Counted from the stretch's first letter, positions 1 through 11,167 are shown. The stretch: 64,000 bases of DNA from Sporosarcina ureae (GCF_002109325.1 NZ_CP015348.1:3101501-3165500), one strand, 5' to 3'. Numbers and translations are program-made. Notes: generated by a model from the letters alone, not told the origin.

Positions 1-1
1 T

Positions 2-1582
2 GTGTACACGTATTTAACTCTTGCTCAAAAAGTGTTTAGAAAGATCGCGACGATTATCCGTCAAGAAATGGAAGCTATCGAAGGAATAGAAATCTCTTTG
101 CCTGCATTGCAAAGCTCGAGTATCCTAAAAGAAACCGAGCGTTGGGACTCATACGGTAAGGAAATGTTCCATGTCGCTGACAGACAAACTAATCAATTGA
201 CGTTGAGCTCAAGTGATGAAGAAGCAATCATCGACTTGTTGCGTGACGAAGTTCGATCATATAAAAAGTTGCCGCTAACCATTTTTCAAATCAAAACGAA
301 ATTCCGGGATGAAGTAAAACCTCGTGCAGGTTTACTTCATAGTAGGGAATTCATAAGAAAAGATGCCTATTCATTTCATGCCACACAAGAAAGTTTGGAT
401 GAAAAGTATTTGGAAGTCATGCAAGCCTATACCAATATGTTAACCCGTCTTGGAATGCATTTCCGCATGGTCATGTCGGATGGGGGTGCAGGATCTCATG
501 AGTTCATAGCGTTAGCAGAAAATGGAGAAGACCGGATTGCGTATAGTGATAGCTCCTCCTACGCTGCGAATATGGAGTTTGCTGAAGTGAATGCGGAGTA
601 TGAGACATCAGATGAAAAGCAATTGGAAATGTCAAAAATCTCCACGCCAAACCAACAAACAATTGAGGATCTCGCTTCATTTTTATCGGTTGACCCTGAG
701 CGTATCATCAAGTCATTGGTGTATAAAGCAGATGAAGACTTTGTTATGGTTATATGTCGTGGTGATCATAGCATCAATGAACATAAATTAAAGCGTTTTT
801 TAAATGTAACTCATATAGAACTGGCAACTGAACAACAGATCGAAGAATTACTAGGCTGTCATATTGGTTCAATTGGTCCTGTGAAACTACCTATTGGTGT
901 AAGGGTATATGCAGATCATGCGGTTAATGCAATGGTTAACGTAGTAGCAGGAGCAAATATTGACGATTATCATTTATTGAACGTTAACCCAGAACGTGAC
1001 TTTGCCATAGACGATTACGTGGATCTTCGTTTTATTCAAGAAGGAGATGCTTCACCGGACGGAATGGGTACGATTAAATTCACTGAAGGAATTGGTGTCG
1101 GGCATATTCGTAAACTAGGTACTGTTTTCAGTGAGCAGATGAAAGGAACTTTCCTCAATGAACACGGTCGAACAAAGCCATTCATTATGGGAAGTTATAG
1201 TATAGGAATCTCACGTTTACTGGCGACAATTGCTGAGCAGTTTAATGATGAAAATGGTTTGAAATGGCCAAAACATTTAGCGCCGTTTGATATACATTTA
1301 ATTGCGATGAATGTTAAAGATGAAGTGCAAGTACAACTAGCTGATGAATTATATGCTGTACTAGAGTCATATCGATATGATGTATTATATGATGATCGTG
1401 CCGAAAGAGCGGGTGTGAAATTCGCTGATGCAGACTTGATTGGTTTGCCGGTTCGCATTATAATTGGTAAAAGAGCAGATGAAGGAATTGTGGAAGTTAT
1501 GTATCGCCACAGTGGTGAGTCAATAGAATGGCAAAAAGAAGAAGTGTTGGAAAAACTACAGTCCTTCTTTAGTGCAGATTAA
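2..1582 (+). CDS. proS: Prolyl-tRNA synthetase (5' end outside window)
   Basis: Class II aminoacyl-tRNA synthetase that charges tRNA-Pro in the cytosol. The visible 526 residues begin inside the protein: bacterial ProS is about 565 residues, and the first visible codons (VYTYLTLAQKV) align with the region about 40 residues into the family, so the GTG at position 2 is an internal valine. The class II core comes first (RWDSYGKEMF, KFRDEVKPRAGLL, KDAYSFHATQESLDE). An inserted editing domain follows at about 210-360 (VYKADEDFVMVICRGDHSIN). The C-terminal anticodon-binding domain contains DDRAERAGVKFADADLIGLP. Several class-defining motifs depart from consensus: SSDEEA replaces THEEV, GLLHSREF replaces GLLRGREF, and MGSYSIGISR replaces MGCYGIGVSR. 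Position directly before polC matches B. subtilis. Identity is sure; whether this is the main ProS of the cell is less so. Confidence 0.95.
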   Translation: MYTYLTLAQKVFRKIATIIRQEMEAIEGIEISLPALQSSSILKETERWDSYGKEMFHVADRQTNQLTLSSSDEEAIIDLLRDEVRSYKKLPLTIFQIKTKFRDEVKPRAGLLHSREFIRKDAYSFHATQESLDEKYLEVMQAYTNMLTRLGMHFRMVMSDGGAGSHEFIALAENGEDRIAYSDSSSYAANMEFAEVNAEYETSDEKQLEMSKISTPNQQTIEDLASFLSVDPERIIKSLVYKADEDFVMVICRGDHSINEHKLKRFLNVTHIELATEQQIEELLGCHIGSIGPVKLPIGVRVYADHAVNAMVNVVAGANIDDYHLLNVNPERDFAIDDYVDLRFIQEGDASPDGMGTIKFTEGIGVGHIRKLGTVFSEQMKGTFLNEHGRTKPFIMGSYSIGISRLLATIAEQFNDENGLKWPKHLAPFDIHLIAMNVKDEVQVQLADELYAVLESYRYDVLYDDRAERAGVKFADADLIGLPVRIIIGKRADEGIVEVMYRHSGESIEWQKEEVLEKLQSFFSAD

Positions 1583-1585
1583 TCC

Positions 1586-1624
1586 AAGAAGGGGAGTCCG
1601 TTAACGGAACTTCCCTTCTTTTCG
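1586..1624 (+). terminator. Intrinsic terminator after proS
   Basis: A strong stem (AAGAAGGGGAG pairing with CTTCCCTTCTT, extended by TCCGTTAACGGA at the tip) is followed by TTTTC. It starts four bases after the proS stop and separates proS from polC. Confidence 0.85.
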
Positions 1625-1646
1625 CGATAGAACGGAGGAATATATA

Positions 1647-4600
1647 GTGGATGCCGCTCAAAAGTTTTTAACATTGCTCCAACAGACAGGTCTAACAGAT
1701 GATCAGTTAATGAACTATTTTCAAAATGGTGAGTTGAATCGTGTCACCGTACAGAAGAAATCAAGAGTGTGGAAATTCAACATTACATTGGATAAAGTGT
1801 TGCCGATTGATGTTTTTCAGTTTATGCAACAACGCGTTCATGAATCGTTTGCTGCGATAGCGAATGTTCATCTTGAAATGGAAGCAAGAAACAACGAAGT
1901 AAACGAACAATTAATTATAGATTATTGGCCAATTATAATTGATGAATTAGCAGATATCTCCCCCCCTATGCGTCAATGTTTAGTGGGTCAAACACCTAAG
2001 ATACATGGTGAGAAGTTATTGCTTAATTGCTCAAGCGACTTGGAGTGTCAAACGTTAAAAAACAAATATATCGAAACCATATCAGCCCTGTATCAACAAT
2101 TCGGTTTTCCAAAGTATATGTTAGATGTTTCAATAGTTGAAAATCATAATGCAGAAGAAGAACGTCAACAATTCCTCTCACAAAAGAAACAAGAAGAGGA
2201 TGTACTATCCAAGCAGGCCTATCATCAGCTGCAACAACGTGAATCGATGAAAAGTGAACAAGGTGATTCTGATAAAGTACTTGCTCTTGGTACACCAATC
2301 AAAGCTAACGAGCCAATCGTTCCAATCCATGAAATACAAGATGAAGAAAGACGTTTGATTATAGAAGGCTTTGTATTTGATGCAGAAGTACGTGAATTAA
2401 GAAGTGGTCGTTCTTTATTGACACTGAAAGTAACGGATTACACCGATTCGATCTTAGTTAAAATGTTTTCACGAGATAATGAGGACGCTGAAATCATGAA
2501 GTCTTTCAAAAAAGGTATGTGGGTTCGTGCGCGTGGCGGTATACAGAACGATACATTCGTTAGAGACTTAATCATGATGGCGCAGGACATTGCGGTTATT
2601 CCAACAATTGAACGGAAAGATAAAGCTCCAGATGGGCAGAAGCGTGTGGAATTACATGCACATACTTCCATGAGTCAAATGGATGCAGTCGTTTCAGCTT
2701 CAGCTTTAGTTGCTCAAGCAGCCAAGTGGGGACATCCCGCAATTGCCATTACCGATCATGCGAACGTACAATCTTATCCTGACGCGTATAATGCAGGTAA
2801 AAAGCATGGTATAAAAGTGTTGTTTGGTTTAGAAATCAACTTGGTCGATGACGGTGTGCCAATCGTTTATGAAGAACAACACCGTTTGCTAGAAACAGAT
2901 ACGTATGTCGTATTCGACGTTGAGACTACAGGTTTGTCAGCAGTCTACGACACAATCATTGAACTGGCGGCTGTGCGGGTGAAAGATGGGGAAATCATTG
3001 ATCGCTTTGAACGTTTTGCCAATCCGCATCACCCGCTGTCTTCTATCACTACCAATTTGACAGGTATTACAGATGACATGGTTGAAAATGCACCCGAAGT
3101 TGAAGATGTCATGGCAGAGTTTATAGACTTTATAGGCGATAGTGTGTTGATTGCTCATAACGCTTCATTCGATATGGGCTTCTTTTATGCTTCATGTAAG
3201 CGCGCGAAGATTGAAACTGTAGCTTATCCTGTTATCGATACGTTGGAACTTTCGCGATTCCTATATCCAGAACTACGAAATCATCGTCTAAATACGTTAG
3301 CTAAAAAATTCGATATTGAACTAACACAACATCACCGTGCTATATACGATACAGAAGCTACAGCACATCTATTTTTGCGTTTATTATCAGATGCACAGGA
3401 AAAAGGTATCGAGTGGTTAGATGATCTTAATAAAAACATCGGTGAAGGAGATGCCTATAAGCGGTCAAGACCTTCACACTGCACGTTGCTTGCAACAGAC
3501 AATGAAGGGTTAAAAAATCTATTCAAGCTCGTATCTATATCGCATATGGACTTCTTCTACCGGGTGCCACGTATCCCTCGTTCGTTGCTCGTAAAGTATC
3601 GAAAAGGCATAATAGTTGGTTCGGGCTGCGATAAAGGTGAAGTATTTGAAGGTTTAATGCAAAAACCGATGGAAGAGGTAGAAGAAATTGCAAGTTTCTA
3701 CGATTACCTAGAAATTCATCCGAAGCCAGTCTACTCTCATTTACTTGAACTCGATTTGATTCGCGACGAGTGGAACCTCGAAGATATCATGCGTAAGATG
3801 ATTAAGCTTGGTAAGAAAACTGGCTTGCCCGTTTGTGCTACGGGAAATGTTCATTATTTGGATGAAACTGATGCAACCTATCGCCAAGTACTTGTTCGTT
3901 CACAGGGTGGGGCGAATCCGTTGAATCGGCACTCTTTACCTGAAGTTCATTTCCGTACAACAGATGAAATGTTGAAGGAGTTTGAGTTTTTAGGTGAAGA
4001 TGTAGCAAAAGAAATCGTGGTTGATAATCCGGTGAAAATAATGGAGCGTGTAGGTGACGTCAAACCAATCAAAGATGACTTATATACTCCTACAATCGAT
4101 GGTGCGGAAGACGAAGTGCGAGATTTAACTTACTCTATGGCACATCAAATATATGGAGAAACATTACCTGAAATTGTTGAAGCCCGTATCATAAAAGAAT
4201 TGACTTCTATTATTGACAATGGCTTCTCAGTTATTTATCTTATCTCACATAAGCTTGTCAAAAAGTCCTTGGATGACGGCTACTTAGTTGGTTCGCGTGG
4301 ATCAGTCGGTTCTTCATTTGTTGCAACGATGATGGAAATAACAGAAGTAAATCCCTTGCCGCCACATTATGTGTGCCCATCTTGTAAGACATATGAGTTC
4401 TTCGACGACGGTTCAGTTAGCTCAGGTTATGACTTGCCGGATAAGGAATGTCCAAATTGCCAGACAATGTTTAAAAAGGATGGTCAAGATATACCATTCG
4501 AAACGTTCCTTGGCTTTGCCGGTGATAAAGTTCCAGATATCGACTTGAACTTTAGTGGTGAGTATCAGTCACACGCACATAACTATACTAAAGAATTATT

Positions 4601-5954
4601 CGGTGAAGATTATGTATTTCGTGCAGGGACAATTGGGACAGTAGCTGAAAAAACTGCTTACGGATATGTTCGAGGATATATGAATGATAATGATATCCAA
4701 ATGCGCGGTGCTGAAATCGATCGGCTTGTGCAGGGCTGCACAGGTGTTAAACGAAATACTGGACAGCACCCTGGTGGTATTATTGTTGTACCGGATACAA
4801 TGGACATCTTTGATTTTACACCCATTCAATTCCCGGCCAATGATCTTGAATCCAGCTGGAAAACGACGCATTTTGATTTCCACTCCATCGATAATAACTT
4901 ATTGAAATTAGATATTTTAGGACATGATGATCCGACGATGATCAAAATGCTAGAAGACTTGTCTGGCATCGATGCGTTAACCATACCGCCCGACGATAAA
5001 GGTGTTATGGAATTATTTAGCGGCACGTCTTCACTTGGTGTCACAGAAGAACAAATTGATTGTAAAACTGGGACGCTTGGTGTGCCGGAATTTGGTACTC
5101 GGTTTGTACGTCAAATGTTGGAAGAAACAAAACCATCTACGTTCTCCGAGTTGATCCAGATATCGGGATTGTCACACGGCACCGATGTTTGGCTGGGGAA
5201 CGCTCAGGAATTAATCCAAAATAAAACATGTCAACTGTCAGAGGTAATCGGTTGTCGTGATGATATTATGGTGTATTTGATCTATCAGGGTCTAGAACCT
5301 TCGCTTGCATTTAAAATAATGGAGTCAGTTCGAAAAGGTAAAGGGCTAACACCTGAATTTGAAGAAGCAATGAAAGAAAATAAAGTACCTGCTTGGTATA
5401 TCGGCTCATGTAAGAAGATTAAGTATATGTTCCCGAAAGCTCACGCAGCCGCATATGTTTTAATGGCACTTCGAATCGCTTGGTTCAAAGTCCATCATCC
5501 TATCATGTACTATGCGACATACTTTACCGTTCGTGCGACTGACTTCGATTTAGTGACGATGTGTAAAGGTTCAGCAAGTATTCGAGCGATGATTAAAGAG
5601 ATCAATGCTAAGGGATTGGATGCACCTCCAAAAGAAAAGAACTTAGTAGTTGTTTTAGAGATTGCACTTGAAATGGTCGAGCGAGGATTTACATTTGCTA
5701 AACCCGACCTCTATAAATCAGATGCAACGCAGTTTATTATTGAAGGTAATAAATTAATTCCACCATTTAACTCGATTCCGTCACTCGGAACGAACGTTGC
5801 GAAGACGATTGTTGAAGCAAGAAAAGATGGCGAGTTTTTATCGAAAGAGGACTTTCAGAAGAGAGGCCGTGTTTCTAAAACAGTAGTTGAGTATCTAGAT
5901 AATCTTGGTTGTATGGAAGGAATGCCAGAAGCGAACCAATTATCCCTATTCTAA
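1647..5954 (+). CDS. polC: DNA polymerase III PolC (Gram-positive replicative polymerase)
   Basis: Replicative DNA polymerase III alpha subunit of the PolC type, with built-in 3'-5' proofreading; acts at the replisome with the beta clamp. The 1435 residues match the usual length (about 1440). Domains in order: N-terminal region, OB fold at about 230-330, first half of the PHP domain from about 334 ([11 protein letters not shown]), DEDDh exonuclease (FDVETTG with D424/E426, AHNASFD near 504, HRAIYDTEA near 563), rest of PHP, then the polymerase. The polymerase holds a zinc-binding segment (CPSC ... CPNC, about 910-938), the catalytic aspartates D964 and D966 in PDIDLNFSG, and HPGGIIVVP near 1041. 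The protein ends in QLSLF, the typical beta-clamp-binding motif. The GTG start is chosen because GGAGG lies 8 nt upstream. It is transcribed after the proS terminator. Confidence 0.98.
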   Translation: MDAAQKFLTLLQQTGLTDDQLMNYFQNGELNRVTVQKKSRVWKFNITLDKVLPIDVFQFMQQRVHESFAAIANVHLEMEARNNEVNEQLIIDYWPIIIDELADISPPMRQCLVGQTPKIHGEKLLLNCSSDLECQTLKNKYIETISALYQQFGFPKYMLDVSIVENHNAEEERQQFLSQKKQEEDVLSKQAYHQLQQRESMKSEQGDSDKVLALGTPIKANEPIVPIHEIQDEERRLIIEGFVFDAEVRELRSGRSLLTLKVTDYTDSILVKMFSRDNEDAEIMKSFKKGMWVRARGGIQNDTFVRDLIMMAQDIAVIPTIERKDKAPDGQKRVELHAHTSMSQMDAVVSASALVAQAAKWGHPAIAITDHANVQSYPDAYNAGKKHGIKVLFGLEINLVDDGVPIVYEEQHRLLETDTYVVFDVETTGLSAVYDTIIELAAVRVKDGEIIDRFERFANPHHPLSSITTNLTGITDDMVENAPEVEDVMAEFIDFIGDSVLIAHNASFDMGFFYASCKRAKIETVAYPVIDTLELSRFLYPELRNHRLNTLAKKFDIELTQHHRAIYDTEATAHLFLRLLSDAQEKGIEWLDDLNKNIGEGDAYKRSRPSHCTLLATDNEGLKNLFKLVSISHMDFFYRVPRIPRSLLVKYRKGIIVGSGCDKGEVFEGLMQKPMEEVEEIASFYDYLEIHPKPVYSHLLELDLIRDEWNLEDIMRKMIKLGKKTGLPVCATGNVHYLDETDATYRQVLVRSQGGANPLNRHSLPEVHFRTTDEMLKEFEFLGEDVAKEIVVDNPVKIMERVGDVKPIKDDLYTPTIDGAEDEVRDLTYSMAHQIYGETLPEIVEARIIKELTSIIDNGFSVIYLISHKLVKKSLDDGYLVGSRGSVGSSFVATMMEITEVNPLPPHYVCPSCKTYEFFDDGSVSSGYDLPDKECPNCQTMFKKDGQDIPFETFLGFAGDKVPDIDLNFSGEYQSHAHNYTKELFGEDYVFRAGTIGTVAEKTAYGYVRGYMNDNDIQMRGAEIDRLVQGCTGVKRNTGQHPGGIIVVPDTMDIFDFTPIQFPANDLESSWKTTHFDFHSIDNNLLKLDILGHDDPTMIKMLEDLSGIDALTIPPDDKGVMELFSGTSSLGVTEEQIDCKTGTLGVPEFGTRFVRQMLEETKPSTFSELIQISGLSHGTDVWLGNAQELIQNKTCQLSEVIGCRDDIMVYLIYQGLEPSLAFKIMESVRKGKGLTPEFEEAMKENKVPAWYIGSCKKIKYMFPKAHAAAYVLMALRIAWFKVHHPIMYYATYFTVRATDFDLVTMCKGSASIRAMIKEINAKGLDAPPKEKNLVVVLEIALEMVERGFTFAKPDLYKSDATQFIIEGNKLIPPFNSIPSLGTNVAKTIVEARKDGEFLSKEDFQKRGRVSKTVVEYLDNLGCMEGMPEANQLSLF

Positions 5955-6036
5955 TGGGCTCGTGGCGGTTGCTTCAGTTGCATTGTAAAAGGCCATGTGA
6001 TACGATTAAAACAACTTTTGCTATACGTCTTGCGGA

Positions 6037-6063
6037 AAAGAGTGGGGCTCCCCGCTCTTTTCT
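6037..6063 (+). terminator. Intrinsic terminator after polC
   Basis: AAAAGAGTGGGG pairs with CCCCGCTCTTTT (one G-T wobble) over a 2-nt loop, with the T run in the 3' arm. It lies between polC and the rimP ribosome binding site, so it ends polC transcription or attenuates entry into the nusA operon. Confidence 0.75.
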
Positions 6064-6095
6064 GTTGTTATTTTGAATTTCGGGAGGGATACCAT

Positions 6096-6566
6096 TTGAG
6101 TAAAATTACAGAAGAAGTCGAACAGTTGGCAAGACCGATCGTTGAAGAATTGGGTCTTGAGCTGGTTGATGTTGAGTTCTTAAAAGAAGGTAGCGATTGG
6201 TTTCTACGCGTCTACATCGATACGCCGGAAGGTAACATTGACATAGATCAATGTGCGGCTGTTAGTAATAAGCTAAGCGAGGAACTGGACCGTGTGGACC
6301 CGATTACGCAAAATTACTTCCTTGAAGTGTCTTCTCCCGGAGCGGAAAGACCATTGAAAAAAGATGAAGATTTTGAAAAAGCCGTAGGCCAATATGTGTT
6401 CATCAAAACTTATGAACCGATTGATGGAATGAAAGAATTCGAAGGCTACTTACTCGGATACGGACCGGACCATGCAAAAGTGGAAATACGGATCAAGACA
6501 AGAAAAGTACTAGTAGAAATCGATAAAACAAAAATTGCTTTAGCGCGACTGGCGATTGACTTTTAA
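6096..6566 (+). CDS. rimP: Ribosome maturation factor RimP
   Basis: Cytoplasmic assembly factor for the 30S subunit (YlxS/DUF150 family). The TTG start at 6096 gives 156 residues, the B. subtilis length, and has GGGAGGG about 7 nt upstream. A longer reading frame opens 99 nt earlier, but its first part overlaps the polC terminator and has no homology. The N-terminal alpha/beta domain carries the typical ARPIVEELGLELVDVEF and GSDWFLRVYID stretches, and the SSPGAERPL motif joins it to the C-terminal Sm-like barrel. First gene of the rimP-nusA-rnpM-rplGA-infB operon known from all Firmicutes. Confidence 0.96.
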   Translation: MSKITEEVEQLARPIVEELGLELVDVEFLKEGSDWFLRVYIDTPEGNIDIDQCAAVSNKLSEELDRVDPITQNYFLEVSSPGAERPLKKDEDFEKAVGQYVFIKTYEPIDGMKEFEGYLLGYGPDHAKVEIRIKTRKVLVEIDKTKIALARLAIDF

Positions 6567-6567
6567 A

Positions 6568-6722
6568 AACAAAAGCGCAAAGAACCATCTAGCCTCAACA
6601 GGCGTTGGAGAAATTCCCACAAAGGCGCTTTTTGCCTTTATGGGAATTTCGAAGTGACCCCTGGTGCTTGAAGCTAGATGTAAACAAAAGCACAAACACC
6701 GTCTAGCCCTGTGCTAGCGACT
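6568..6722 (-). repeat. Dispersed intergenic repeat (about 1.4 units), rimP-nusA spacer
   Basis: The rimP-nusA gap is filled by a repetitive element. AAACAAAAGCGCAAAGAACC (6568) recurs as AAACAAAAGCACAAACACC (6682), giving a period near 115 bp. The centre holds AAAGGCGCTTTTTGCCTTT, a self-complementary hairpin. Read on the minus strand, the unit (ACATCTAGCTTCAAGCACCA, then GTCACTTCG, AAAGGCAAAAAGCGCCTTT, CTCCAACGCCTGTTGAGGCT) aligns with the tandem array at 30811-31134, which lies in the opposite orientation. It therefore belongs to a repeat family shared across the window. It does not encode protein. Confidence 0.7.
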
Positions 6723-6766
6723 AAATCACCATGAGTAATGACAATCGGAATGTAGGAGTGATGAAC

Positions 6767-7960
6767 ATGAGTAGTGAGCTACTCGAGGCATTGACAGCTC
6801 TTGAACAGCAAAAAGGTATATCAAGAGAAGTAATAGTTGATGCGATTGAAGCAGCGCTTGTAACAGCGTACAAACGAAATTTTAACCAGGCGCAAAACGT
6901 CCGTGTTGATTTGAACTTAAATAAAGGCACTATGGCTGTCTATTCAAGAAAAGACGTAGTAGAAGAAGTGGAAGATGATCGTTTGCAAATTTCATTGGAA
7001 GATGCACAAATGATCAATCCAGTCTATGAACTAACAGATGTCGTCGAAGAAGAAGTTACACCACGTGACTTTGGCCGTATTGCTGCGCAAACCGCTAAAC
7101 AAGTTGTGACACAACGTGTACGTGAAGCTGAACGCGGTTTGATTTATGAAGAGTATATCGACCGTGAAGAAGATATCGTAAACGGAATCGTAGAGCGTAT
7201 GGATCCGAAAAACTTATTCGTTGGATTAGGAAAAGTGGAGGCTGTATTGCCGACAAGCGAACAAATCCAAACAGAAAACTATGCTCCGCACGATCGCATT
7301 AAAGTGTATATTACAAAAGTCGAAAGAACAGCACGCGGACCGCAAGTGTTTGTTTCTAGAACACACCCAGGGCTACTACGTCGTTTATTCGAACTTGAAG
7401 TACCTGAAATCTATGATGGAACAGTGGAAATTAAATCGATTGCACGCGAAGCCGGTGATCGTTCGAAAATCTCTGTTTACACAACAAATGAAGAAGTAGA
7501 TCCGGTCGGTTCTTGTGTAGGTTCAAGAGGGGCGCGCGTACAATCTATTTCAAATGAATTAAATGGCGAAAAAGTGGACATCGTAGAGTGGTCAGAAGAC
7601 CCTGTAGTCTTCGTTGCAAATGCTCTAAGTCCTTCTAAAGTAATTGATGTACAAGTAAATGAAGAAGAACGCTCGACAACAGTTGTCGTGCCGGATTACC
7701 AACTTTCATTAGCTATCGGAAAAAGAGGGCAAAATGCAAGATTGGCTGCTAAATTAACAGGCTGGAAAATCGACATCAAAAGCGAAACTGACGCTAGAGA
7801 ATTAGGGATCTATCCTCGTGAAGAATCTCTTGCAGTTCTAGTAGAAGAACCTGAAGTCGAAACAGATGAGTTCTTGGAAACATACGAGTATGAAGAAGAA
7901 ATACCTGTTGAAACAGCTGAAGACTTTGATTTATACGCAGATGAAGACAAAGAAGATTGA
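6767..7960 (+). CDS. nusA: Transcription termination/antitermination factor NusA
   Basis: RNA-polymerase-associated factor controlling pausing, termination and antitermination. The start at 6767 (MSSELLEAL) matches the family N terminus and has GGAG 8 nt upstream; in-frame ATGs at 6731 and 6761 are less well placed. Of its 397 residues, about 1-125 bind RNA polymerase, an S1 domain follows (about 135-200, [19 protein letters not shown]), then KH1 ([14 protein letters not shown], near 247) and KH2 ([16 protein letters not shown], near 315). The C terminus carries an acidic tail of about 40 residues (many Glu/Asp/Tyr), making it somewhat longer than the 371-residue B. subtilis protein. Confidence 0.97.
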   Translation: MSSELLEALTALEQQKGISREVIVDAIEAALVTAYKRNFNQAQNVRVDLNLNKGTMAVYSRKDVVEEVEDDRLQISLEDAQMINPVYELTDVVEEEVTPRDFGRIAAQTAKQVVTQRVREAERGLIYEEYIDREEDIVNGIVERMDPKNLFVGLGKVEAVLPTSEQIQTENYAPHDRIKVYITKVERTARGPQVFVSRTHPGLLRRLFELEVPEIYDGTVEIKSIAREAGDRSKISVYTTNEEVDPVGSCVGSRGARVQSISNELNGEKVDIVEWSEDPVVFVANALSPSKVIDVQVNEEERSTTVVVPDYQLSLAIGKRGQNARLAAKLTGWKIDIKSETDARELGIYPREESLAVLVEEPEVETDEFLETYEYEEEIPVETAEDFDLYADEDKED

Positions 7961-7975
7961 TTTGGAAAGGATTGC

Positions 7976-8260
7976 ATGCTGATGTCGAACAATCGGAAAA
8001 TCCCTTTGCGTAAATGTGCAGCGACTGGTGACATGTTACCTAAAAAAGAAATGATACGAATTGTCCGTACGAAAGAAGGAGAAGTATCCGTAGATTTGAC
8101 AGGAAAGAAGTCAGGCCGCGGTACATATGTTTCTAAAACGGAGGATGCCGTGGAGAAAGCACGTAAGCAACACTCATTTGAACATCAATTGGGAGTTAAA
8201 GTGCCGGAACAAGTCTACGATGACCTTTTACATGCCATTCGGCGAGAGGCAATCAAATGA
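7976..8260 (+). CDS. rnpM: RNase P modulator RnpM (YlxR family)
   Basis: Small basic RNA-binding protein of the YlxR/DUF448 family, reported in B. subtilis to bind RNase P RNA and modulate its activity. The 94 residues begin with the family pattern IPLRKCAATGDMLPKKEMIR, and GKKSGRGTYVSK forms the RNA-binding loop. ATG at 7976 is 5 nt after AAAGG; a second ATG at 7982 is equally possible. Sits 15 nt after nusA and overlaps the next gene by ATGA, so the two are translationally coupled. Confidence 0.92.
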   Translation: MLMSNNRKIPLRKCAATGDMLPKKEMIRIVRTKEGEVSVDLTGKKSGRGTYVSKTEDAVEKARKQHSFEHQLGVKVPEQVYDDLLHAIRREAIK

Positions 8261-8607
8261 CAAAAGATCCGACAAAAATTTATCAACTGCTAGGTATGGC
8301 TGCCCGCGCACGTAAAATTGCAACGGGTGAAGATTTAGTCGTACAGGCGGTTCGTTCAGGTGAAGCACATCTGGTCATCCTATCAGGCGATGCATCAAAG
8401 AATACGATGAAAAAACTAACGAATAAATGTAATACGTACAACGTTGAGAAGCATGTATTTGGAAGTCGTGAAGAACTGGGGCATGCAATTGGAAAAGAAG
8501 CCCGAGTTGTCTTGGCACTAACAGATAAAGGATTCGCAAAAAAATTATCCGAGCTACTCAACGATTATAACCGGGGGTGGGCTAATGACGAAAATGAAAG
8601 TACATGA
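8257..8607 (+). CDS. rplGA: L7Ae-family ribosomal protein (YlxQ)
   Basis: Ribosomal protein L7Ae/L30e-like, a kink-turn RNA-binding protein of about 100 residues (YlxQ). The fold is recognisable from [33 protein letters not shown] and [19 protein letters not shown]. It starts inside the rnpM stop codon (ATGA overlap), and its last 23 nt overlap the start of infB, so three genes in a row are tightly coupled. Probably nonessential and of minor effect on ribosomes; exact role uncertain. Confidence 0.92.
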   Translation: MTKDPTKIYQLLGMAARARKIATGEDLVVQAVRSGEAHLVILSGDASKNTMKKLTNKCNTYNVEKHVFGSREELGHAIGKEARVVLALTDKGFAKKLSELLNDYNRGWANDENEST

Positions 8608-10870
8608 ATATGCCAGATCAATAGGAAAAACAAGTAGAGATCTTGCTGAAGAATTACTTAAGAGTGATATTGTGATTAAGAGCCATATGGAAGAACTAGA
8701 TCCAGTTTCAATTGCAAAATTAGACGAAAAGTTCGGAGACTTGAAAAAGCCTGAGGTGAAAACTACTACAGTTAAGCCGGCGAGCAAGCCAGCGAACCAA
8801 AGAACAGATCGTCCAAGCAATACAAACAAACCAGCTTCAACACAAGGTACTAATCGTCCTGCTAGTAACCAAGGCGGATCGAACCGACCATCATCAACAC
8901 GTCCACAAGGGCAATCTACATCAGCTCCAAAAACGGGTAGCACTCCGCCACCTCGTCAAGCACAAGGCGGCGGACCACGTCCAGCTGGTGGAGGCGGTCG
9001 TCCAGGCGGCGGTCGCGGTGGAAGACCACCAGCACGCGGAATCAACCAAGGGCGCCGTAGATATCGTCCGGCAGTACCAGCACAAAAGGTTGAAATACCT
9101 TTACCGGATAAAATCACATTTTATGAATCATTGTCAGTTGGCGAGCTAGCTAAAAAGTTAGGTAAAGAGCCTTCCGAGATCATTAAAAAGTTGTTCATGC
9201 TTGGGGTAATGGCTACCATTAACCAAGAATTAGATAAAGATGCAATTGAATTGATTTGTGCTGAATACGAGGTTGAGGTAGAAGAAGAGATCCGTATTGA
9301 CGTAACAGACTTGGAGATCTACTTCGAAGATCCTGAAGAGGAAGAAGAAGTAGCAGGCGAGTTGACAGAGCGACCACCAGTCGTCACTATCATGGGTCAC
9401 GTAGACCATGGTAAAACAACATTGCTTGACTCGATTCGTGACACGAAAGTAACTCAAGGTGAAGCGGGTGGTATTACTCAGCATATTGGTGCATACCAAA
9501 TAACAGCTAATGGCAAGAAAATCACATTTTTAGATACGCCAGGTCACGAAGCTTTCACAACAATGAGAGCACGTGGTGCAAAAGTCACAGACTTAACAAT
9601 CTTAGTTGTTGCAGCGGATGACGGTGTAATGCCGCAAACGATTGAAGCGATCAATCATGCGAAAGCTGCTGAAGTTCCAATCATTGTAGCAGTTAATAAA
9701 ATGGATAAACCAGCAGCAAATCCAGACCGTGTCATGCAAGAATTGACTGAACACGGTTTAGTCGCAGAAGATTGGGGCGGCGACACCATTTTCGTTCCGA
9801 TTTCCGCACTAAAAGGTGAAGGAATTGAACAGTTACTTGAAATGGTTTTACTAGTTGCAGAAGTAGGAGAATTTACTGCGGATACATCTATTAGAGCTAG
9901 AGGAACTGTAATTGAAGCGCAGCTCGACAAAGGTAAAGGTTCAGTAGCTACATTGCTTGTACAAAATGGTACATTACATGTAGGAGATCCAATCGTTGTC
10001 GGAAATACGTATGGTCGTGTACGTGCAATGGTCAGTGACCTTGGACGTCGCGTAAAAGAAGCAGGCCCATCCACACCGGTAGAAATTACTGGATTGAGTG
10101 ATGTTCCATTTGCAGGAGATCGTTTCGTTGTGTTTAAAGATGAAAAGACTGCTCGTCAAATCGGGGAAACACGTGCCGGAGAAGCTCTTCAAGAACAACG
10201 CGTAGAAAAAACTCGTGTGACACTTGATAACTTATTTGACCAAATGAAACAAGGTGAAATGAAAGAATTGAACTTGATTGTTAAAGCAGATGTACAAGGT
10301 GCGGTTGAGGCAATGGCGGCTTCTTTAATGAAGATCGAAGTTGAAGGCGTTAACGTTAAAATCATCCACACTGGTGCAGGTGCTATCAATGAGTCCGATA
10401 TTTCATTGGCTGCTGCGTCCAACGCAATCGTTATTGGGTTTAACGTACGACCTGATACCAATGCAAAACGGGCTGCGGAAGCAGAAGGCGTAGACATCCG
10501 TCTACACCGTGTCATCTATAAAGTAATTGAAGAAATTGAATCTGCTATGACTGGATTACTTGATCCTGAGTATGAAGAAAAGGTAATTGGTCAGGCGGAA
10601 GTTCGTGAAACATTTAAAGTATCGAAGATCGGTACGATTGCAGGAAGCTATGTAATCGATGGTAAGATCTCTCGTGATGCTGGCGTTCGTGTATTACGCG
10701 ATAACATTGTAGTCTTTGAAGGCGAACTTGATACATTGAAGCGTTTCAAAGATGATGCAAAAGAAGTCGCAAAAGGCTATGAATGTGGAATTACCATTAA
10801 GAAATTCAATGATGTCAAAGAAGGAGATATCATCGAAGCGTACATTATGGAAGAAATCAAGCGAGTATGA
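8585..10870 (+). CDS. infB: Translation initiation factor IF-2
   Basis: GTPase that delivers fMet-tRNA to the 30S subunit and promotes subunit joining. The protein has 761 residues. An N-terminal IF2_N module ([20 protein letters not shown]) is followed by a low-complexity linker at about 60-155 rich in Pro, Gln, Gly and Arg, and a second IF2_N module ([20 protein letters not shown]). The G domain has G1 GHVDHGKT near 271, DTPGHEAF near 317 and NKMD near 371. Domains II, III and C2 follow to the end. The start overlaps rplGA; GGGGGTGG lies just upstream. Confidence 0.98.
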   Translation: MTKMKVHEYARSIGKTSRDLAEELLKSDIVIKSHMEELDPVSIAKLDEKFGDLKKPEVKTTTVKPASKPANQRTDRPSNTNKPASTQGTNRPASNQGGSNRPSSTRPQGQSTSAPKTGSTPPPRQAQGGGPRPAGGGGRPGGGRGGRPPARGINQGRRRYRPAVPAQKVEIPLPDKITFYESLSVGELAKKLGKEPSEIIKKLFMLGVMATINQELDKDAIELICAEYEVEVEEEIRIDVTDLEIYFEDPEEEEEVAGELTERPPVVTIMGHVDHGKTTLLDSIRDTKVTQGEAGGITQHIGAYQITANGKKITFLDTPGHEAFTTMRARGAKVTDLTILVVAADDGVMPQTIEAINHAKAAEVPIIVAVNKMDKPAANPDRVMQELTEHGLVAEDWGGDTIFVPISALKGEGIEQLLEMVLLVAEVGEFTADTSIRARGTVIEAQLDKGKGSVATLLVQNGTLHVGDPIVVGNTYGRVRAMVSDLGRRVKEAGPSTPVEITGLSDVPFAGDRFVVFKDEKTARQIGETRAGEALQEQRVEKTRVTLDNLFDQMKQGEMKELNLIVKADVQGAVEAMAASLMKIEVEGVNVKIIHTGAGAINESDISLAAASNAIVIGFNVRPDTNAKRAAEAEGVDIRLHRVIYKVIEEIESAMTGLLDPEYEEKVIGQAEVRETFKVSKIGTIAGSYVIDGKISRDAGVRVLRDNIVVFEGELDTLKRFKDDAKEVAKGYECGITIKKFNDVKEGDIIEAYIMEEIKRV

Positions 10871-11145
10871 TTGTTTACGCGGAATGTTCTTTCTACATCC
10901 CGTCAGCAGCTTCGTTAAAAGATAAACGATCAGTGCTGAACCGGATGAGAGATCGGGTGAAAAATTCCTATAATGTATCTGTTGCAGAAATTGATCATCA
11001 GGATTTATGGCAACGTACCACTTTTGCTTTAGTTGCTGTTGCATCTTCGAAAGACGCAGCAGAACGAGAAGTAAGACGTGCGATTCGTCTGTTTGAATCC
11101 AATCCTGATTGGGAAATGACCGCGTGTACAGTTGACTACTTATGA
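10867..11145 (+). CDS. ylxP: DUF503 family protein YlxP
   Basis: A 92-residue alpha/beta protein of the YlxP/DUF503 family, conserved between infB and rbfA across Firmicutes. Family hallmarks are the [27 protein letters not shown] stretch (residues about 16-42) and the C-terminal [11 protein letters not shown]. It begins in the infB stop codon (ATGA). Genomic position suggests a link with ribosome assembly or translation, but no biochemical role can be read from the sequence. Confidence 0.9.
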   Translation: MIVYAECSFYIPSAASLKDKRSVLNRMRDRVKNSYNVSVAEIDHQDLWQRTTFALVAVASSKDAAEREVRRAIRLFESNPDWEMTACTVDYL

Positions 11146-11167
11146 GCGAAGAACGAGGTGAATTGCC

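Noticed and set aside
5955-6095. Upstream extension of rimP from position 5997
   Set aside because: The extension runs through the polC terminator hairpin, has no ribosome binding site and no family similarity; the TTG at 6096 fits length and Shine-Dalgarno spacing.
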